Below are positions 16,793 to 28,316 of a DNA stretch of 64,000 nucleotides, piece by piece. How positions within the stretch are numbered: position 1 is the stretch's first letter; every line of letters begins with the position of its first letter. Under the pieces are notes generated by a model that was not told where the DNA came from, searched no databases, and saw only the letters and a list, made by a program, of their open reading frames with translations. The position numbers were made by a program, and so were the translations under genes. This DNA is from Candidatus Accumulibacter propinquus (lineage in GTDB: Bacteria; Pseudomonadota; Gammaproteobacteria; Burkholderiales; Rhodocyclaceae): positions 241,856 through 305,855 of the forward strand of contig JADKBU010000003.1 in NCBI GenBank assembly GCA_016714935.1. Direction: 5' to 3'.

Positions 16793-18517
16793 CTATCCAG
16801 ATCCGGCGGGCGGATCCCGATCAAAGCGGTAGTCGCTCGCCGCGTACAACTGCCATCCCCCATTGCCTGTGAGTTCCAGCACCTGCGGGTGATATTTCAG
16901 GATCGAAGGACGGTGGCCAACGCTGATCAGCGTCGTCCCGCTGGCTGCCAATTGCTGGTAGAGGCGGTCCTCGTTGGCAATGTCGAGTGCGCTGGTGGCT
17001 TCATCGAGGATGGCGTAGCGGGGCGCCGAGAGCAGTACGCGGGCAAAGGCCACGCGCTGTTGCTCGCCCACCGACAGCACCTTCGCCCAGTCCAGTTCCG
17101 AGTCCAGGCCATCGAAGCGGGCGGCCAGGTCAGGAAGATTGACTTTCTCCAGCAAGCGCAGCAGTTCCTCGTCCGCGATCTCCCGATCCCCCAGCGGATA
17201 CAGCAACTGGCTGCGCAGGCTACCCAGCAGCATGTAGGGGCGTTGTGGGAGAAACAGCATTTCGCTGGCTTCCGGCTGTATGATGCGACCGCTTCCCGAG
17301 CGCCACAGACCGGCAATCGCGCGCAATAATGAACTCTTCCCGCAACCGCTGGCGCCGACGATCAGCACGCTCTGGCCCGGACTGATCGTCAGCGAAAGGT
17401 CCTTGATCAGCGTTCGAGCATGGTTGGGCGTTTCGACGGTCAGGTTTTCGATGGCCAGGCGGGAATTCTGCACGAAGGCAATGCCATCCTCGGTCTTTGG
17501 TTGATCGCCTTTCGCCGCGGCGACGAATCTGGCAAAGCCATGCAGGCGATCGATCCCTGCGGCAAACTTGCTGAAGGCTTCGAAGTTATCGACAATCACC
17601 GTCAGCGCGCTGAGAATCGCCGCGAACGCGCCGGTCGCCTGGATCGCCCGGCCAACCTCCAGTTCCCCCGAGATGACGCGCCCGGCAATGATCGCACTGG
17701 GCAGGATGATGATCATGAATCGGTAGCCATACTGGAACAGGTTCAGATGCAGTTGCGCCTTGATGAGCCTTCTGAAATTGCTGAAGGCCGCATCGAAATG
17801 CCGGCTGACCTGCCGCAACTCCTGTAGCTCGCCGCGATAGAACGCAATGGCCTCGGCGTTTTCGCGAATGCGCACCAGGCTGAAGCGAAAATCGGCTTCG
17901 CGTTTGAGTTGGTAAAAGTTGAGGCCGATCAGGATCTTGCCGAACACCAGCAGCGTCACGGCGGTGCCGACAAACGCATAGACGACCAGAAAGGCGACCA
18001 TTTCCCTGGAAATCGACCAGAGAATGCCGCTGAAGGCGACGAGCTGCAGCACGGCGCCAACCATCACCAGCAGGAAGTGCAGGGATTCCTGGGTAAAGGT
18101 TCTGATGTCTTCGGCCATGCGCTGGTCCGGATTGTCGATCGCGACACTGGCATTCAGACGGTAATAGGCCCGCTTGTTGAAATAGCTGCCGAGAAGACGC
18201 CGCGTCAACCATCGCCGCCAGAGCAGGCCGAGCTTGTCGCGCACAAAGTAGTAGAACGCATAGATCGGTACGGCCACGACCAGGATGGCAAGGCACTTCT
18301 TGATCGCACTCCAGAACCTCACGGCGTCTCTTGCCGCCAGTGCCGAAGTGAATTCCCCGGTCAACTGATTGAACAGCACGTCGACGCCGGTCTGCCCCAG
18401 CAGCAACATCACCAGCAGGAGCAGCAGACCCCTCGCTGGCCATTTTTCTTCCCGGAACCAGTAGGGTATCGCGATCGCCCGGAAGCGCTGCCACAGATGA
18501 AGATCAAAGCGGATCAT
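16793..18517 (-). CDS. ABC transporter, fused membrane/ATPase subunit (ABCD/YddA type)
   Basis: This is a 574-residue half-transporter: an N-terminal membrane domain of about six helices (ABC_membrane_2/SbmA-BacA-like, with the typical WRRWLTRRLLGSYF and NPDQRMAEDIRTF) and a C-terminal ATPase with GASGCGKSS (Walker A), LSVGEQQRVAFAR (signature) and AILDEATSAL (Walker B plus catalytic Glu). The signature LSVGE in place of LSGGQ is usual in this ABCD/YddA group. These proteins act as homodimers; relatives move peptides, cobalamin or acyl-CoAs, but the substrate here is unknown. The ATG at 18517 is the first Met before the conserved N-terminus, though its ribosome-binding site is poor. Confidence 0.88.
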   Translation of the reverse strand: MIRFDLHLWQRFRAIAIPYWFREEKWPARGLLLLLVMLLLGQTGVDVLFNQLTGEFTSALAARDAVRFWSAIKKCLAILVVAVPIYAFYYFVRDKLGLLWRRWLTRRLLGSYFNKRAYYRLNASVAIDNPDQRMAEDIRTFTQESLHFLLVMVGAVLQLVAFSGILWSISREMVAFLVVYAFVGTAVTLLVFGKILIGLNFYQLKREADFRFSLVRIRENAEAIAFYRGELQELRQVSRHFDAAFSNFRRLIKAQLHLNLFQYGYRFMIIILPSAIIAGRVISGELEVGRAIQATGAFAAILSALTVIVDNFEAFSKFAAGIDRLHGFARFVAAAKGDQPKTEDGIAFVQNSRLAIENLTVETPNHARTLIKDLSLTISPGQSVLIVGASGCGKSSLLRAIAGLWRSGSGRIIQPEASEMLFLPQRPYMLLGSLRSQLLYPLGDREIADEELLRLLEKVNLPDLAARFDGLDSELDWAKVLSVGEQQRVAFARVLLSAPRYAILDEATSALDIANEDRLYQQLAASGTTLISVGHRPSILKYHPQVLELTGNGGWQLYAASDYRFDRDPPAGSG

Positions 18518-18782
18518 GGCTGCACCAGCATCGGTTGCCCCCTTGCGCCAAGGCAAGGTCAAGACTCGGGTCGGCGATCAGTCGCCTGCCGGGCAGCACC
18601 TCAAGAACAGCAATAGGGGCGCATGGGACCTTGCCAAGCACCCGCATCGATCGCCAGGGCGAAAATGAGAGCACCAAGGAACGCCTCCCGGGCTCGCGTG
18701 ACGCACGGATACCGGCGCCGCTACCGGAGAATACGACAGGAGCATGGCGTGTGATGTCTTAGAAGCCGTGCTCCTGCAGCAC

Positions 18783-19277
18783 TCACTTATCCTTGCCGAC
18801 AAACGACAGCCTTGCCGGGCTACCGGCGGCGCCCGCCTGAACCTGCTGGGTTTGCCATACCCCGTCGATCTGGGCAGCAACCCGGTAGGAGCCCGGCGGC
18901 AGCTTCAGATACAACAAGGGCCCGTCGCTGAGTGCAGAATGCAGCCGCCTCTCGTTGCCCGGCGCCACGCGGGTGACAGTAAAGGGGATGCCGGCAAGGT
19001 AGCTGCCGCGCTGCTCGCTGAACACCACGTGTACGTTGTAGGATGCCGCCGCCTTGCGCATCTCTTCCCGCGCTTCGTCGCCAACGCCACCACTCATCCA
19101 GGCAAACTCTTCGTGTGGCGCGCTGACGGTGTTGGCCCTGCTCACGTCACCCACCGCCTCGGCCAGCAGCGGCGCGCACGGCAAGGCAATGAACAGGGCC
19201 AGCAGCCCACTGTGGAGAGAAACGCGGCGGAGCCGCTGTGGAATCTGTATATCGAACGTTGTCAGTGGGTTAGTCAT
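18783..19277 (-). CDS. Hypothetical exported protein
   Basis: This encodes 164 residues with a signal peptide (hydrophobic residues about 21-39, ending LLAEA). The mature part looks like a small beta-sandwich of the carboxypeptidase-regulatory/surface type (GIPFTVTRV, LLYLKLPPGSYRVAAQIDG, PARLSFVGKDK). GGAG lies 6 bases upstream of the ATG. The PPGSY.V pattern is common in prealbumin-like bacterial domains, suggesting a periplasmic binding or structural protein. Family not assigned. Confidence 0.65.
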   Translation of the reverse strand: MTNPLTTFDIQIPQRLRRVSLHSGLLALFIALPCAPLLAEAVGDVSRANTVSAPHEEFAWMSGGVGDEAREEMRKAAASYNVHVVFSEQRGSYLAGIPFTVTRVAPGNERRLHSALSDGPLLYLKLPPGSYRVAAQIDGVWQTQQVQAGAAGSPARLSFVGKDK

Positions 19278-19467
19278 GTTCTGCTCCAGAAATCAACCAC
19301 GGTCGGACGCGAACAAGGCATGCGCCAAACCCGGTCCGGCGATCTGCCGAATCCACTGGTTGTTCGTTGATTATCGTTGCGCGTGGCCGACAGCGTCTGT
19401 ACGCCAGCGTACTTACGCCGATGCGCGGCGCCACGGCAGGTACCGGCAGCGACCCTGAGCCCATCGC

Positions 19468-19947
19468 TCATTGATCACGCCCCTGGCCACGGCCGCCACC
19501 GTGGTATTGGTTGTTTTGCCCCGGGTGACCATCGCCCCGGTACTCACCCCGGTTCTCGCCCCGGTTCTCGCCCCGGCGCTCATCTCGTCGGTCGTGCCAG
19601 CGGTCACCGTGAAATTCCTGGTAGCGCGGAACGTATTCGTGGTTGTACCAACTGTTCCGCACGAAATAAACCCGTTCGCCACAGGCATTGTAGGCGCCGC
19701 AGTGTCGGCGCCAATGTTTCGCCTGGCCAGGTGGAACATTCAGGTAGATCGGCGGACGACTCATCGGCACCCGCCGCTCGATGACCACCGGCCTCTGGTA
19801 TATGAGCTGCGGCGGCGGATAGCCCCCGATGTCCACGTGCCCGTAGAAACCGGGCTGGCCGATGCTGACCGATACACCAAGGTCGGCGGCAAGTACCGTC
19901 ACGCTGGTAGCGACGGAGAGAACTGCTGCAACTATTAGACGTTTCAT
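19468..19947 (-). CDS. Hypothetical exported Arg/Gly/His-rich protein
   Basis: This encodes 159 residues. After a signal peptide (MKRLIVAAVLSVATSV, cleavage near VLAAD) comes a moderately conserved region (GVSVSIGQPGFYGHVDIGG, QRPVVIERR, and a Cys-containing stretch HCGAYNACGERVYFVR) typical of small periplasmic proteins found in many betaproteobacteria. A low-complexity charged tail follows (repeats of RGENRGEYRG, then GGGRGQGRD). AAGGG upstream fixes the ATG at 19947. Function unknown. Confidence 0.75.
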   Translation of the reverse strand: MKRLIVAAVLSVATSVTVLAADLGVSVSIGQPGFYGHVDIGGYPPPQLIYQRPVVIERRVPMSRPPIYLNVPPGQAKHWRRHCGAYNACGERVYFVRNSWYNHEYVPRYQEFHGDRWHDRRDERRGENRGENRGEYRGDGHPGQNNQYHGGGRGQGRDQ

Positions 19948-19993
19948 GATGGACCCTTTGTTGTCGGTACGTTTGATCAACGCGCCGGCATAG

Positions 19994-20917
<924 letters not shown>

Positions 20918-21010
20918 ATGGACCCAATATATCTACTGCTCGCCGCTGGCTTCTTTGTCCTCACGGCGGGGCTTGCCCCTGTCTTTGAAAAGATTTGGAG
21001 GCAAAAATGA
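20918..21010 (+). CDS. 30-residue membrane peptide, first gene of the kdp operon
   Basis: This encodes MDPIYLLLAAGFFVLTAGL and eleven more residues, ending EKIWRQK. It is one membrane helix with a basic cytosolic end. GGAGG lies 4 bases before the ATG, the best ribosome-binding site of the operon, and the stop overlaps the kdpF start (ATGA). Similar short peptides precede kdpF in other betaproteobacteria. It may assist KdpA/KdpF assembly, or its translation may simply open the kdpF start. Confidence 0.7.
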   Translation: MDPIYLLLAAGFFVLTAGLAPVFEKIWRQK

Positions 21011-21099
21011 GTCTCCTGTACTTGATTGCGCTGATTGCCGCTCTAGGCGTCTTTGTCTACCTTTTCGCAGTTCTCTTTTTTCCGGAGAATTTTTCATGA
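21007..21099 (+). CDS. kdpF: Potassium-transporting ATPase small subunit KdpF
   Basis: This 30-residue single-helix peptide begins MSLLYLIALIAALGVFVYL and ends FFPENFS. KdpF stabilises the KdpABC complex in the membrane. Length, composition (the LIAL...VYL pattern and a Pro-Glu-rich end) and position directly before kdpA all fit. GGAGG, inside the end of the preceding frame, serves as ribosome-binding site, and its stop overlaps the kdpA ATG. Confidence 0.88.
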   Translation: MSLLYLIALIAALGVFVYLFAVLFFPENFS

Positions 21100-22904
21100 C
21101 TGGCAACGGCTATCTGCAAATCGGTTTCTACCTTGCCGCACTGCTGCTGTTCGCCTGGCCTCTGGGCATCTACATGGCCAGCATCTACCAGGGAGACATT
21201 CCGCTATTCATCCGTTGGCTGCGCCCGGTCGAGCGTGGCCTGTACCGGCTGGCCGGCGTCAGCGATGCAGACCAGATGCACTGGACACGTTATGCCGTCG
21301 CCCTGCTGATCTTCAATCTGCTGGGCCTTGTCGTCGTCTATGCCCTGCAACGCCTGCAAGCCGACCTGCCGTTCAATCCCGACGGGATGGCCGGCACGAC
21401 GGCCGACCTGGCCTTCAACACCGCCGTCAGCTTTGCCACCAACACCAACTGGCAGAGCTACGGCGGCGAGTCGACGATGAGCTACCTGACCCAGATGCTC
21501 GGCCTGACGGTCCAGAATTTCCTGTCTGCCGCCACCGGCATGGCCGTGCTGATCGCTCTGGCCCGTGGTTTCGTGAATCGGGAAGCGAATGTGGTCGGCA
21601 ATTTCTGGGTGGATATGGTGCGCTCGACGCTTTATATCCTGCTGCCACTTTCCCTCTGTCTGGCCGTGGCACTAAGCAGCCAGGGCGTGGTGCAGACCTT
21701 TTCGGCTCACCATACCGCAACGCTCATGGAACCCCTTGCATATCAACAGCCAAAACTCGGTTCCGACGGGCAAGCGCTGGTGGATGACAAAAACCAGCCG
21801 GTGACCGAAAAGGTGGTCACCAATGAACAGAGCATCGCGGTCGGCCCGGTGGCGTCGCAGGTCGCCATCAAGCAACTGGGTACCAATGGCGGCGGCTTTT
21901 TCAACGTGAACTCGGCGCACCCCCTTGAGAACCCGACCCCACTCTCCAATTTGCTGGAGATGCTGGCCATCCTGATCATCCCTGCCGCCCTCTGCGTGGC
22001 CTTCGGCATCTACATCAAGGACCACCGTCAGGGCCTGGCCATCCTGGCGGCAATGACCATTGTCCTGGTTGCGCTGATGGGCCTGTGTGTCGCGGCCGAA
22101 CAGGCCGGCAATCCGCTGTTCGAACGCCTCGGGCTAGCAACGCAGGCCTCCGACCTGCAGGCCGGCGGCAACATGGAGGGCAAGGAAGCACGTTTCGGCG
22201 TGGTCAATTCAGCGCTGTGGGCAACGGCAACGACGGCGGCCTCCAACGGCTCGGTCAATGCCATGCACGACTCTTTCACACCGCTCGGCGGACTGGTACC
22301 GATGTGGCTGATACAACTCGGCGAAGTGATCTTCGGCGGCGTCGGATCGGGCCTCTACGGCATGATCATCTTCGCTCTGGTGGCGGTTTTCGTCGCCGGC
22401 CTGATGATCGGCCGCACCCCCGAATACCTGGGCAAGAAGATCGAGGCCTTCGAGGTCAAGATGGCCGCCGTCGCCATCCTCGTGCCGCCGCTGCTGGTGC
22501 TGGTCGGTACGGCGGTGGCGGTGATGCTCGATGCGGGCCGGGCCGGCATCGCCAACCCCGGCGCGCATGGCTTCTCGGAAATCCTTTACGCCTTCTCGTC
22601 AGCCGGCAACAACAACGGCAGCGCCTTTGCCGGACTGTCGGCCAATACGCCGTTCTACAATACGCTGCTGGGCTTCGCCATGCTCTTCGCGCGCTTCTGG
22701 ATCATCGTGCCAGTACTGGCCATCGCGGGCTCGCTGGCCGCCAAGAAGCGTATTCCACCCGGTGCCGGCACTTTGCCGACGCACACCCCGCTGTTCGTCC
22801 TTCTGCTGATCGGCACGGTGATCGTCGTCGGCGCCCTGACTTTCCTGCCGGCCCTGGCGCTCGGCCCGATCGTCGAACAACTGCAAATGCATGGCGCGCA
22901 CTGA
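21096..22904 (+). CDS. kdpA: Potassium-transporting ATPase subunit KdpA
   Basis: KdpA is the K+-selecting channel-like subunit of the high-affinity KdpFABC pump. The protein has 602 residues, with four repeated pore units carrying filter segments such as [38 protein letters not shown] and [14 protein letters not shown]. It is about 45 residues longer than E. coli KdpA, largely in an extramembrane loop before the second filter (around [13 protein letters not shown]), as is common outside enterobacteria. The ATG overlaps the kdpF stop; CCGGAG lies upstream. Confidence 0.97.
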   Translation: MTGNGYLQIGFYLAALLLFAWPLGIYMASIYQGDIPLFIRWLRPVERGLYRLAGVSDADQMHWTRYAVALLIFNLLGLVVVYALQRLQADLPFNPDGMAGTTADLAFNTAVSFATNTNWQSYGGESTMSYLTQMLGLTVQNFLSAATGMAVLIALARGFVNREANVVGNFWVDMVRSTLYILLPLSLCLAVALSSQGVVQTFSAHHTATLMEPLAYQQPKLGSDGQALVDDKNQPVTEKVVTNEQSIAVGPVASQVAIKQLGTNGGGFFNVNSAHPLENPTPLSNLLEMLAILIIPAALCVAFGIYIKDHRQGLAILAAMTIVLVALMGLCVAAEQAGNPLFERLGLATQASDLQAGGNMEGKEARFGVVNSALWATATTAASNGSVNAMHDSFTPLGGLVPMWLIQLGEVIFGGVGSGLYGMIIFALVAVFVAGLMIGRTPEYLGKKIEAFEVKMAAVAILVPPLLVLVGTAVAVMLDAGRAGIANPGAHGFSEILYAFSSAGNNNGSAFAGLSANTPFYNTLLGFAMLFARFWIIVPVLAIAGSLAAKKRIPPGAGTLPTHTPLFVLLLIGTVIVVGALTFLPALALGPIVEQLQMHGAH

Positions 22905-22915
22905 GGAAAACCCGT

Positions 22916-24979
22916 ATGCAAACCGTACACACACTTTACAACGCGGCCATTCTTCGGGAAGCCGCCTGGGAATCCTGCAAGCGCCTATCGCCGCGCTATC
23001 AGGTGAGGAACCCGGTGATGTTCGTCGTCTGGCTGGGCAGCCTGCTGACCACCGGCCTGTTCATCCAGGCCTTGGCCGGCGAAGGCGAGGCACCGGCCGC
23101 CTTCATCCTGGCCATCACGCTGTGGCTCTGGTTCACCGTGATCTTCGCCAATTTTGCCGAAGCGGTCGCCGAAGGACGCGGCAAGGCTCAAGCCGCCGCC
23201 CTGAAAGGACTGCGTAAAACGGTCTGGGCCAAGAAGCTGCTGGAACCGCACTACGGCTCCCAGATCCACACGACACCGTCCGAGGATCTGCGCAAGGGTG
23301 ACGTGGTCATGGTCGCTGCCGGCGACATCATCCCCGGCGACGGCGAAGTCATCGAGGGCGTCGCATCAGTGGACGAATCGGCGATTACCGGTGAGTCGGC
23401 GCCGGTAATCCGCGAAGCCGGTGGCGACTTCTCGTCGGTGACCGGTGGTACCCGCATTCTCTCCGACTGGCTGGTCGTGCGTATCACGGTCAACCCGGGC
23501 GAAACTTTCATCGACCGCATGATCGGCATGGTCGAAGCGGCCAAACGCCAGAAAACACCGAACGAAATTGCCCTGACCATCCTGCTGGTGGCACTGACCC
23601 TGGCCTTCCTGCTGGCCACCGCGACGCTGCTGCCATTTTCGCTGTTCAGTGTGAACTCGGCAGGGGTTGGTACGCCGATCACGGTGACGGTTCTGGTTGC
23701 CCTGCTGGTCTGCCTGATCCCAACGACCATCGGCGGCTTGTTGTCAGCCATCGGCGTCGCCGGCATGAGCCGGATGATGGGCAAGAACGTCATCGCCACC
23801 TCGGGCCGCGCAGTTGAGGCAGCCGGCGACGTCGATGTGCTGATGCTCGACAAGACCGGCACCATCACCCTGGGCAATCGCCAGGCCTCATCCTTTGTCG
23901 CCGCACCCGGCGTCGGGGCGCCAGCACTGGCCGAAGCGGCGCTCTATGCCTCGCTGGCCGACGAAACTCCGGAAGGTCGCTCGATCGTCACGCTGGCCAA
24001 GGAAACGCTGCATCAGCGCGGTCGCGACATCCATGCCGAAGGCGCAATCTTCGTCCATTTCACCGCCCAGACCCGGATGAGCGGCATCGACTGGAATGGT
24101 CGCTGTATCCGCAAGGGTGCTACCGATGCCGTGCGTGCCTACATCACCACCCAGGGCGGTACTTGGCCGGCGAAGGTACAGGAAGCGGTCGATGAAATCT
24201 CCCGGCGTGGTTCGACACCATTGGTCGTCGCTGAAGGAAACCGGGTGCTGGGTGCTGTCGAACTCAAGGACATCGTCAAGGGTGGTATCAAGGAGCGATT
24301 TGCCGAGCTGCGCCGCATGGGCATCAAGACGGTGATGATCACCGGCGACAATAACCTGACGGCAGCGGCCATCGCGGCCGAAGCCGGAGTCGATGATTTC
24401 CTCGCCGAAGCGACTCCTGAAGCCAAACTGAAGCTGATCCGCCAGTACCAGGCGGAAGGCCGTCTGGTCGCAATGACCGGCGATGGCACCAACGACGCAC
24501 CGGCGCTGGCCCAGGCCGACGTGGCGGTAGCCATGAACACCGGCACCCAGGCCGCCAAGGAAGCCGGTAACATGGTTGACCTGGACTCCAACCCGACCAA
24601 GCTGATCGAGGTTGTCGAAACCGGCAAGCAGATGCTGATGACCCGCGGCGCGCTGACCACCTTCTCCATTGCCAACGATATCGCCAAATACTTCGCCATC
24701 ATCCCAGCCGCCTTTGCAACCACCTATCCTGCCCTGAATGCGCTCAACGTGATGGGGCTGGCAACACCTTCATCGGCCATCCTGTCGGCCGTGATCTTCA
24801 ATGCGCTGGTGATCATTGCCCTGATCCCGCTGGCTCTCAAGGGCGTTGCCTATCGCCCGTCGGGTGCCGTCGCCATCCTGCGCCGCAACCTGCTGGTCTA
24901 CGGGCTGGGCGGGTTGGTGGTTCCATTCATCGGCATCAAGGCCATCGACCTCCTGCTGGTCGGCCTCAATCTCGCCTGA
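22916..24979 (+). CDS. kdpB: Potassium-transporting P-type ATPase subunit KdpB
   Basis: This 687-residue P-type ATPase energises K+ uptake. It carries the TGES loop (SAITGESAP), the phosphorylation motif DKTGTITLG (Asp at residue 312), the nucleotide-domain segment [10 protein letters not shown], and the hinge motif [17 protein letters not shown]. The start is the ATG at 22916 (AGGA 8 bases upstream), 11 bases after the kdpA stop. All key residues are present, so the pump is probably functional. Confidence 0.98.
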   Translation: MQTVHTLYNAAILREAAWESCKRLSPRYQVRNPVMFVVWLGSLLTTGLFIQALAGEGEAPAAFILAITLWLWFTVIFANFAEAVAEGRGKAQAAALKGLRKTVWAKKLLEPHYGSQIHTTPSEDLRKGDVVMVAAGDIIPGDGEVIEGVASVDESAITGESAPVIREAGGDFSSVTGGTRILSDWLVVRITVNPGETFIDRMIGMVEAAKRQKTPNEIALTILLVALTLAFLLATATLLPFSLFSVNSAGVGTPITVTVLVALLVCLIPTTIGGLLSAIGVAGMSRMMGKNVIATSGRAVEAAGDVDVLMLDKTGTITLGNRQASSFVAAPGVGAPALAEAALYASLADETPEGRSIVTLAKETLHQRGRDIHAEGAIFVHFTAQTRMSGIDWNGRCIRKGATDAVRAYITTQGGTWPAKVQEAVDEISRRGSTPLVVAEGNRVLGAVELKDIVKGGIKERFAELRRMGIKTVMITGDNNLTAAAIAAEAGVDDFLAEATPEAKLKLIRQYQAEGRLVAMTGDGTNDAPALAQADVAVAMNTGTQAAKEAGNMVDLDSNPTKLIEVVETGKQMLMTRGALTTFSIANDIAKYFAIIPAAFATTYPALNALNVMGLATPSSAILSAVIFNALVIIALIPLALKGVAYRPSGAVAILRRNLLVYGLGGLVVPFIGIKAIDLLLVGLNLA

Positions 24980-24989
24980 GGAGATCGCC

Positions 24990-25571
24990 ATGCTCAAGGA
25001 ATTCAGACCCGCTCTCATCTTGCTGATGGCCCTGTCGATACTGACCGGGATGCTCTATCCGGCGCTGGTCACCGGCTTGGCCAAGGTGGCATTTGCCAAC
25101 GCATCGGACGGCAGCCTGCTGGAAAGTGACGGCAGGATCGTCGGCTCCCGCCTGGTCGGGCAGCACTTTTCCGACCCCAAACACTTCTGGGGGCGTCCTT
25201 CTGCCACTTCACCGATGCCTTACAACGCAGCATCTTCCGGCGGCTCCAACCAGGGGCCACTCAATCCGGCATTGGCCGAAGCCGTCAAGGAGCGTATCAA
25301 GGCTCTCAAGTCCAGCGACCCGACGCAGACTTCCCCTATCCCGGTCGATCTCGTTACCACCTCGGCCAGCGGCCTTGATCCGCACATCAGCGTTGCAGCA
25401 GCCCTCTGGCAGGTGCCACGGATCGCCCGCGAGCGGCATCTTTCCGAACAGGAAGTCAGGACTGTGGTCATTGCCCAAACCGAGGGTCGCCAGTTGGGCT
25501 TCCTCGGCGAACCCCGGGTCAATGTCCTGGCACTGAACCTGCGCCTGGACAAGACTGGAACTCCCCGCTAG
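24990..25571 (+). CDS. kdpC: Potassium-transporting ATPase subunit KdpC
   Basis: KdpC has one N-terminal membrane helix (about residues 9-30) and a periplasmic domain, and raises the affinity of the Kdp complex. The 193 residues carry family landmarks: VGQHFSDPKHFWGRPSAT, NAASSGGSNQGPLNP, and LVTTSASGLDPHISV. GAGGAG 6 bases before the ATG marks the start, 10 bases after kdpB. Confidence 0.97.
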   Translation: MLKEFRPALILLMALSILTGMLYPALVTGLAKVAFANASDGSLLESDGRIVGSRLVGQHFSDPKHFWGRPSATSPMPYNAASSGGSNQGPLNPALAEAVKERIKALKSSDPTQTSPIPVDLVTTSASGLDPHISVAAALWQVPRIARERHLSEQEVRTVVIAQTEGRQLGFLGEPRVNVLALNLRLDKTGTPR

Positions 25572-25622
25572 AACTCATCATGTCCGAAGTCGACTCGATG
25601 CCAGAGGCTAGAAAGACCGGGC

Positions 25623-28316
25623 ATGGCTGAAATGGTTCAGCGCCCCGATCCGGACGCGCTTCTCGCCCAGCTTGAAGCCGATGCCCTTCAGGCCCGGCGC
25701 GGGAAACTGAAGATATTTTTCGGTGCCAGCCCGGGGGTCGGCAAGACTTATGCAATGCTCAGCGCCGCCCGCGTGCTGGTTGGCCAGGGCGTCGACCTGG
25801 CCATCGGAGTGGTGGAAACGCACGGCCGTTCGGAGACGGCGGCGCTGCTCCAGGGCCTGGATCTGATCCCGTTGCGCCTGATTGACTACAAAGGACATCA
25901 ACTCCAGGAATTTGATCTCGATGCGGCCCTGGCGCGCGCTCCGGAACTGATCCTGATGGATGAACTTGCGCATTCCAACGCACCCGGCTCACGCCATCCC
26001 AAACGCTGGCAGGATGTCGAGGAATTGCTCGGCGCAGGCATCGACGTATGTACTACGGTCAACGTCCAGCATCTGGAGAGTTTGAACGATGTCGTCGGCG
26101 GCATTACCGGGACGAAGGTCTGGGAAACGGTGCCGGATCACGTATTTGACAGTGCCGACGAAATCATTCTGGTCGATCTGCCACACGAAGAACTGCTCCG
26201 GCGCCTGCAGGAAGGCAAGGTCTACATACCGCAACAGGCCGAGCGAGCAGTGCAGAACTTTTTCCGCAAAGGCAATTTGCTGGCTTTGCGCGAACTGGCG
26301 CTTCGCCGGACAGCGGATCGGGTAGACGACGACGTACTCGCCTACCGCCGGGAAAAATCCGTCTCGACCGTCTGGCCAACCCAGGAATCGCTGCTCGTCT
26401 GCGTCAGCGCCGGCGTCGGAAGCAACAAGCTGATTCGGGCCGGCGCTCGCCAGGCGGCGCAGTTCAACGTGTCCTGGCATGCGATCTACGTCGAGACACC
26501 CAGGCTTCAGCGTTTGCCGGCCGATGCGCGGGCCCGCATCCTGCGTACGCTCAAGCTTGCCCAGGATCTGGGCGCGACCACGGCCAGCCTGTCTGGACAG
26601 GACCCCATCGCGGTAACCGTGGCCTATGCCCGCGACCACAATTTGGGCAAAGTGATTATCGGTCGTGACACGGCAAGACTCTGGCCCTGGCAACGCAGCT
26701 TCGCCGAGCGCATGAGCCGCGCAGGTCCTGAACTGGACGTCGTCCTGGTCGCGCGCGACCGCGATGAACGGGAAAGCACGCCGCCTACGCTATCCGAGAG
26801 CACCCCGACTGCTGTCGCTCGGGACTGGCCGGGTTATGCCTGGGCTGCGGCAGCGGTCGCGCTGGTCGCGTGTCTGATGACGCCTCTGCTCCACCTCCTG
26901 GACCTGGCCAATATCGTCATGGTCTTCCTTCTGGCTGCGGTCTTTGTCGCCTATAAACTCGGGCGCGGCCCCGGTGCTTTCGCGGCGCTTCTGGCTGTCG
27001 CCGCATTCGATTTCTTCTTCGTACCGCCGCGTTTCTCGTTCGCGGTCAGCGACGTTCAGTACATCCTGACTTTTGCGGTCATGCTGGCCGTTGCTCTGCT
27101 GATCGGGCAACTGACCGCCGGCCTGAAGTTTCAGGTGGCCGTTGCCGAGAGTCGCGAGCAGCGCATACGCGCCCTGTTCGAAATGGCCAGAGAACTGTCC
27201 AGCGCTCTGGCCACTGAACAGATTGCTGAAATCAGCGAGCGCTTTGTGCAACGCGTGTTCGGCGCTCCGTCCTTGCTCCTGGCTCTGGACACGAAAGACA
27301 AACTGGTGTCGGTGAGTGAAACGGAGGCCTTGCCGCAACTGGATGCGGGCATCGCTCAATGGGCATTTGATCACAATGAACTGGCCGGATTCTCGACCGG
27401 AACGCTGCCGTCGGCACCCGTGCTCTACGTCCCGCTGAAGGCGCCGATGCGGACGCGGGGCATCCTGGCAATATTGCCAACAGCCGGACAATGGACTGCC
27501 GCTCCGGAACAACAAAGACTGCTGGAAACCAGCGCAACGCTGATTGCGATTGCCCTCGAACGCGTGCATTTCATCGCCGTCGCTCAGGAAGCCTTGATCC
27601 AGATGGAATCGGAGCAGTTGCGGAACTCCTTGTTGTCCGCGCTTTCCCATGACCTCCGCACACCGCTGACAGTGCTGACCGGCCTGGCAGACTCCCTCAG
27701 CCTGGCCGGTCCGCCGTTGCCCAAGGCTCAAGCCGACATAGCTCAGTCCATTCGCGACGAGGCACTGCGAACCAGCGCGCTGGTCACCAACCTGCTCGAC
27801 ATGGCGCGTTTGCAGTCGCGCAACGTCAAGATCAATCGCGACTGGCAACCACTGGAAGAAATCATCGGCGTCGCACTGCAAGCCCGCGCCCACCAGTTGT
27901 CAGGCCATTCGGTTGAGGTGACACTGCCGGCCGATCTGCCACTGCTCTATTTCGACCCGATTCTGATGGAACGGGTGTTCTGCAACCTGCTGGAGAATGC
28001 TGCAAAATACACCCCGACAGGCAGCACAATTTCACTGTGGGCACGGCAGAATGGGGATTCGGTTGAAATCATCGTCGAGGACAACGGGCCCGGACTGCCC
28101 CATGGCAAGGAAGAAGCCCTTTTTGAAGCATTCGCTCGTGGCAGGAACGAATCAGCGGTCACCGGTGTTGGTCTGGGGCTGTCCATTGTCCGGGCCATTG
28201 TCGAAGCGCACGAGGGTACCGTCAGCGCCGGGAATCGCGACGAGGGTGGAACGCGCTTTGTCATCCGCCTGCCGGCGGGGAACGCCCCGGAAGTCCCCAG
28301 GGAGGTTGTCGAATGA
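25623..28316 (+). CDS. kdpD: Osmosensitive K+ channel sensor histidine kinase KdpD
   Basis: The 897-residue protein has the full KdpD layout. The N-terminal KdpD domain carries the Walker A GASPGVGKT (residues 34-42). A USP-like domain (about 245-375) is followed by four close membrane helices (about 400-500), a GAF-like region (about 520-650), the dimerisation domain with LSHDLRTPLT (His676), and an ATPase domain with NLLENAAKYTP, VEDNGPGLP and GVGLGLSI. It senses low K+/ionic conditions and phosphorylates KdpE. The ATG at 25623 lies 51 bp after kdpC with no strong ribosome-binding site. The stop overlaps kdpE. Confidence 0.97.
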   Translation: MAEMVQRPDPDALLAQLEADALQARRGKLKIFFGASPGVGKTYAMLSAARVLVGQGVDLAIGVVETHGRSETAALLQGLDLIPLRLIDYKGHQLQEFDLDAALARAPELILMDELAHSNAPGSRHPKRWQDVEELLGAGIDVCTTVNVQHLESLNDVVGGITGTKVWETVPDHVFDSADEIILVDLPHEELLRRLQEGKVYIPQQAERAVQNFFRKGNLLALRELALRRTADRVDDDVLAYRREKSVSTVWPTQESLLVCVSAGVGSNKLIRAGARQAAQFNVSWHAIYVETPRLQRLPADARARILRTLKLAQDLGATTASLSGQDPIAVTVAYARDHNLGKVIIGRDTARLWPWQRSFAERMSRAGPELDVVLVARDRDERESTPPTLSESTPTAVARDWPGYAWAAAAVALVACLMTPLLHLLDLANIVMVFLLAAVFVAYKLGRGPGAFAALLAVAAFDFFFVPPRFSFAVSDVQYILTFAVMLAVALLIGQLTAGLKFQVAVAESREQRIRALFEMARELSSALATEQIAEISERFVQRVFGAPSLLLALDTKDKLVSVSETEALPQLDAGIAQWAFDHNELAGFSTGTLPSAPVLYVPLKAPMRTRGILAILPTAGQWTAAPEQQRLLETSATLIAIALERVHFIAVAQEALIQMESEQLRNSLLSALSHDLRTPLTVLTGLADSLSLAGPPLPKAQADIAQSIRDEALRTSALVTNLLDMARLQSRNVKINRDWQPLEEIIGVALQARAHQLSGHSVEVTLPADLPLLYFDPILMERVFCNLLENAAKYTPTGSTISLWARQNGDSVEIIVEDNGPGLPHGKEEALFEAFARGRNESAVTGVGLGLSIVRAIVEAHEGTVSAGNRDEGGTRFVIRLPAGNAPEVPREVVE

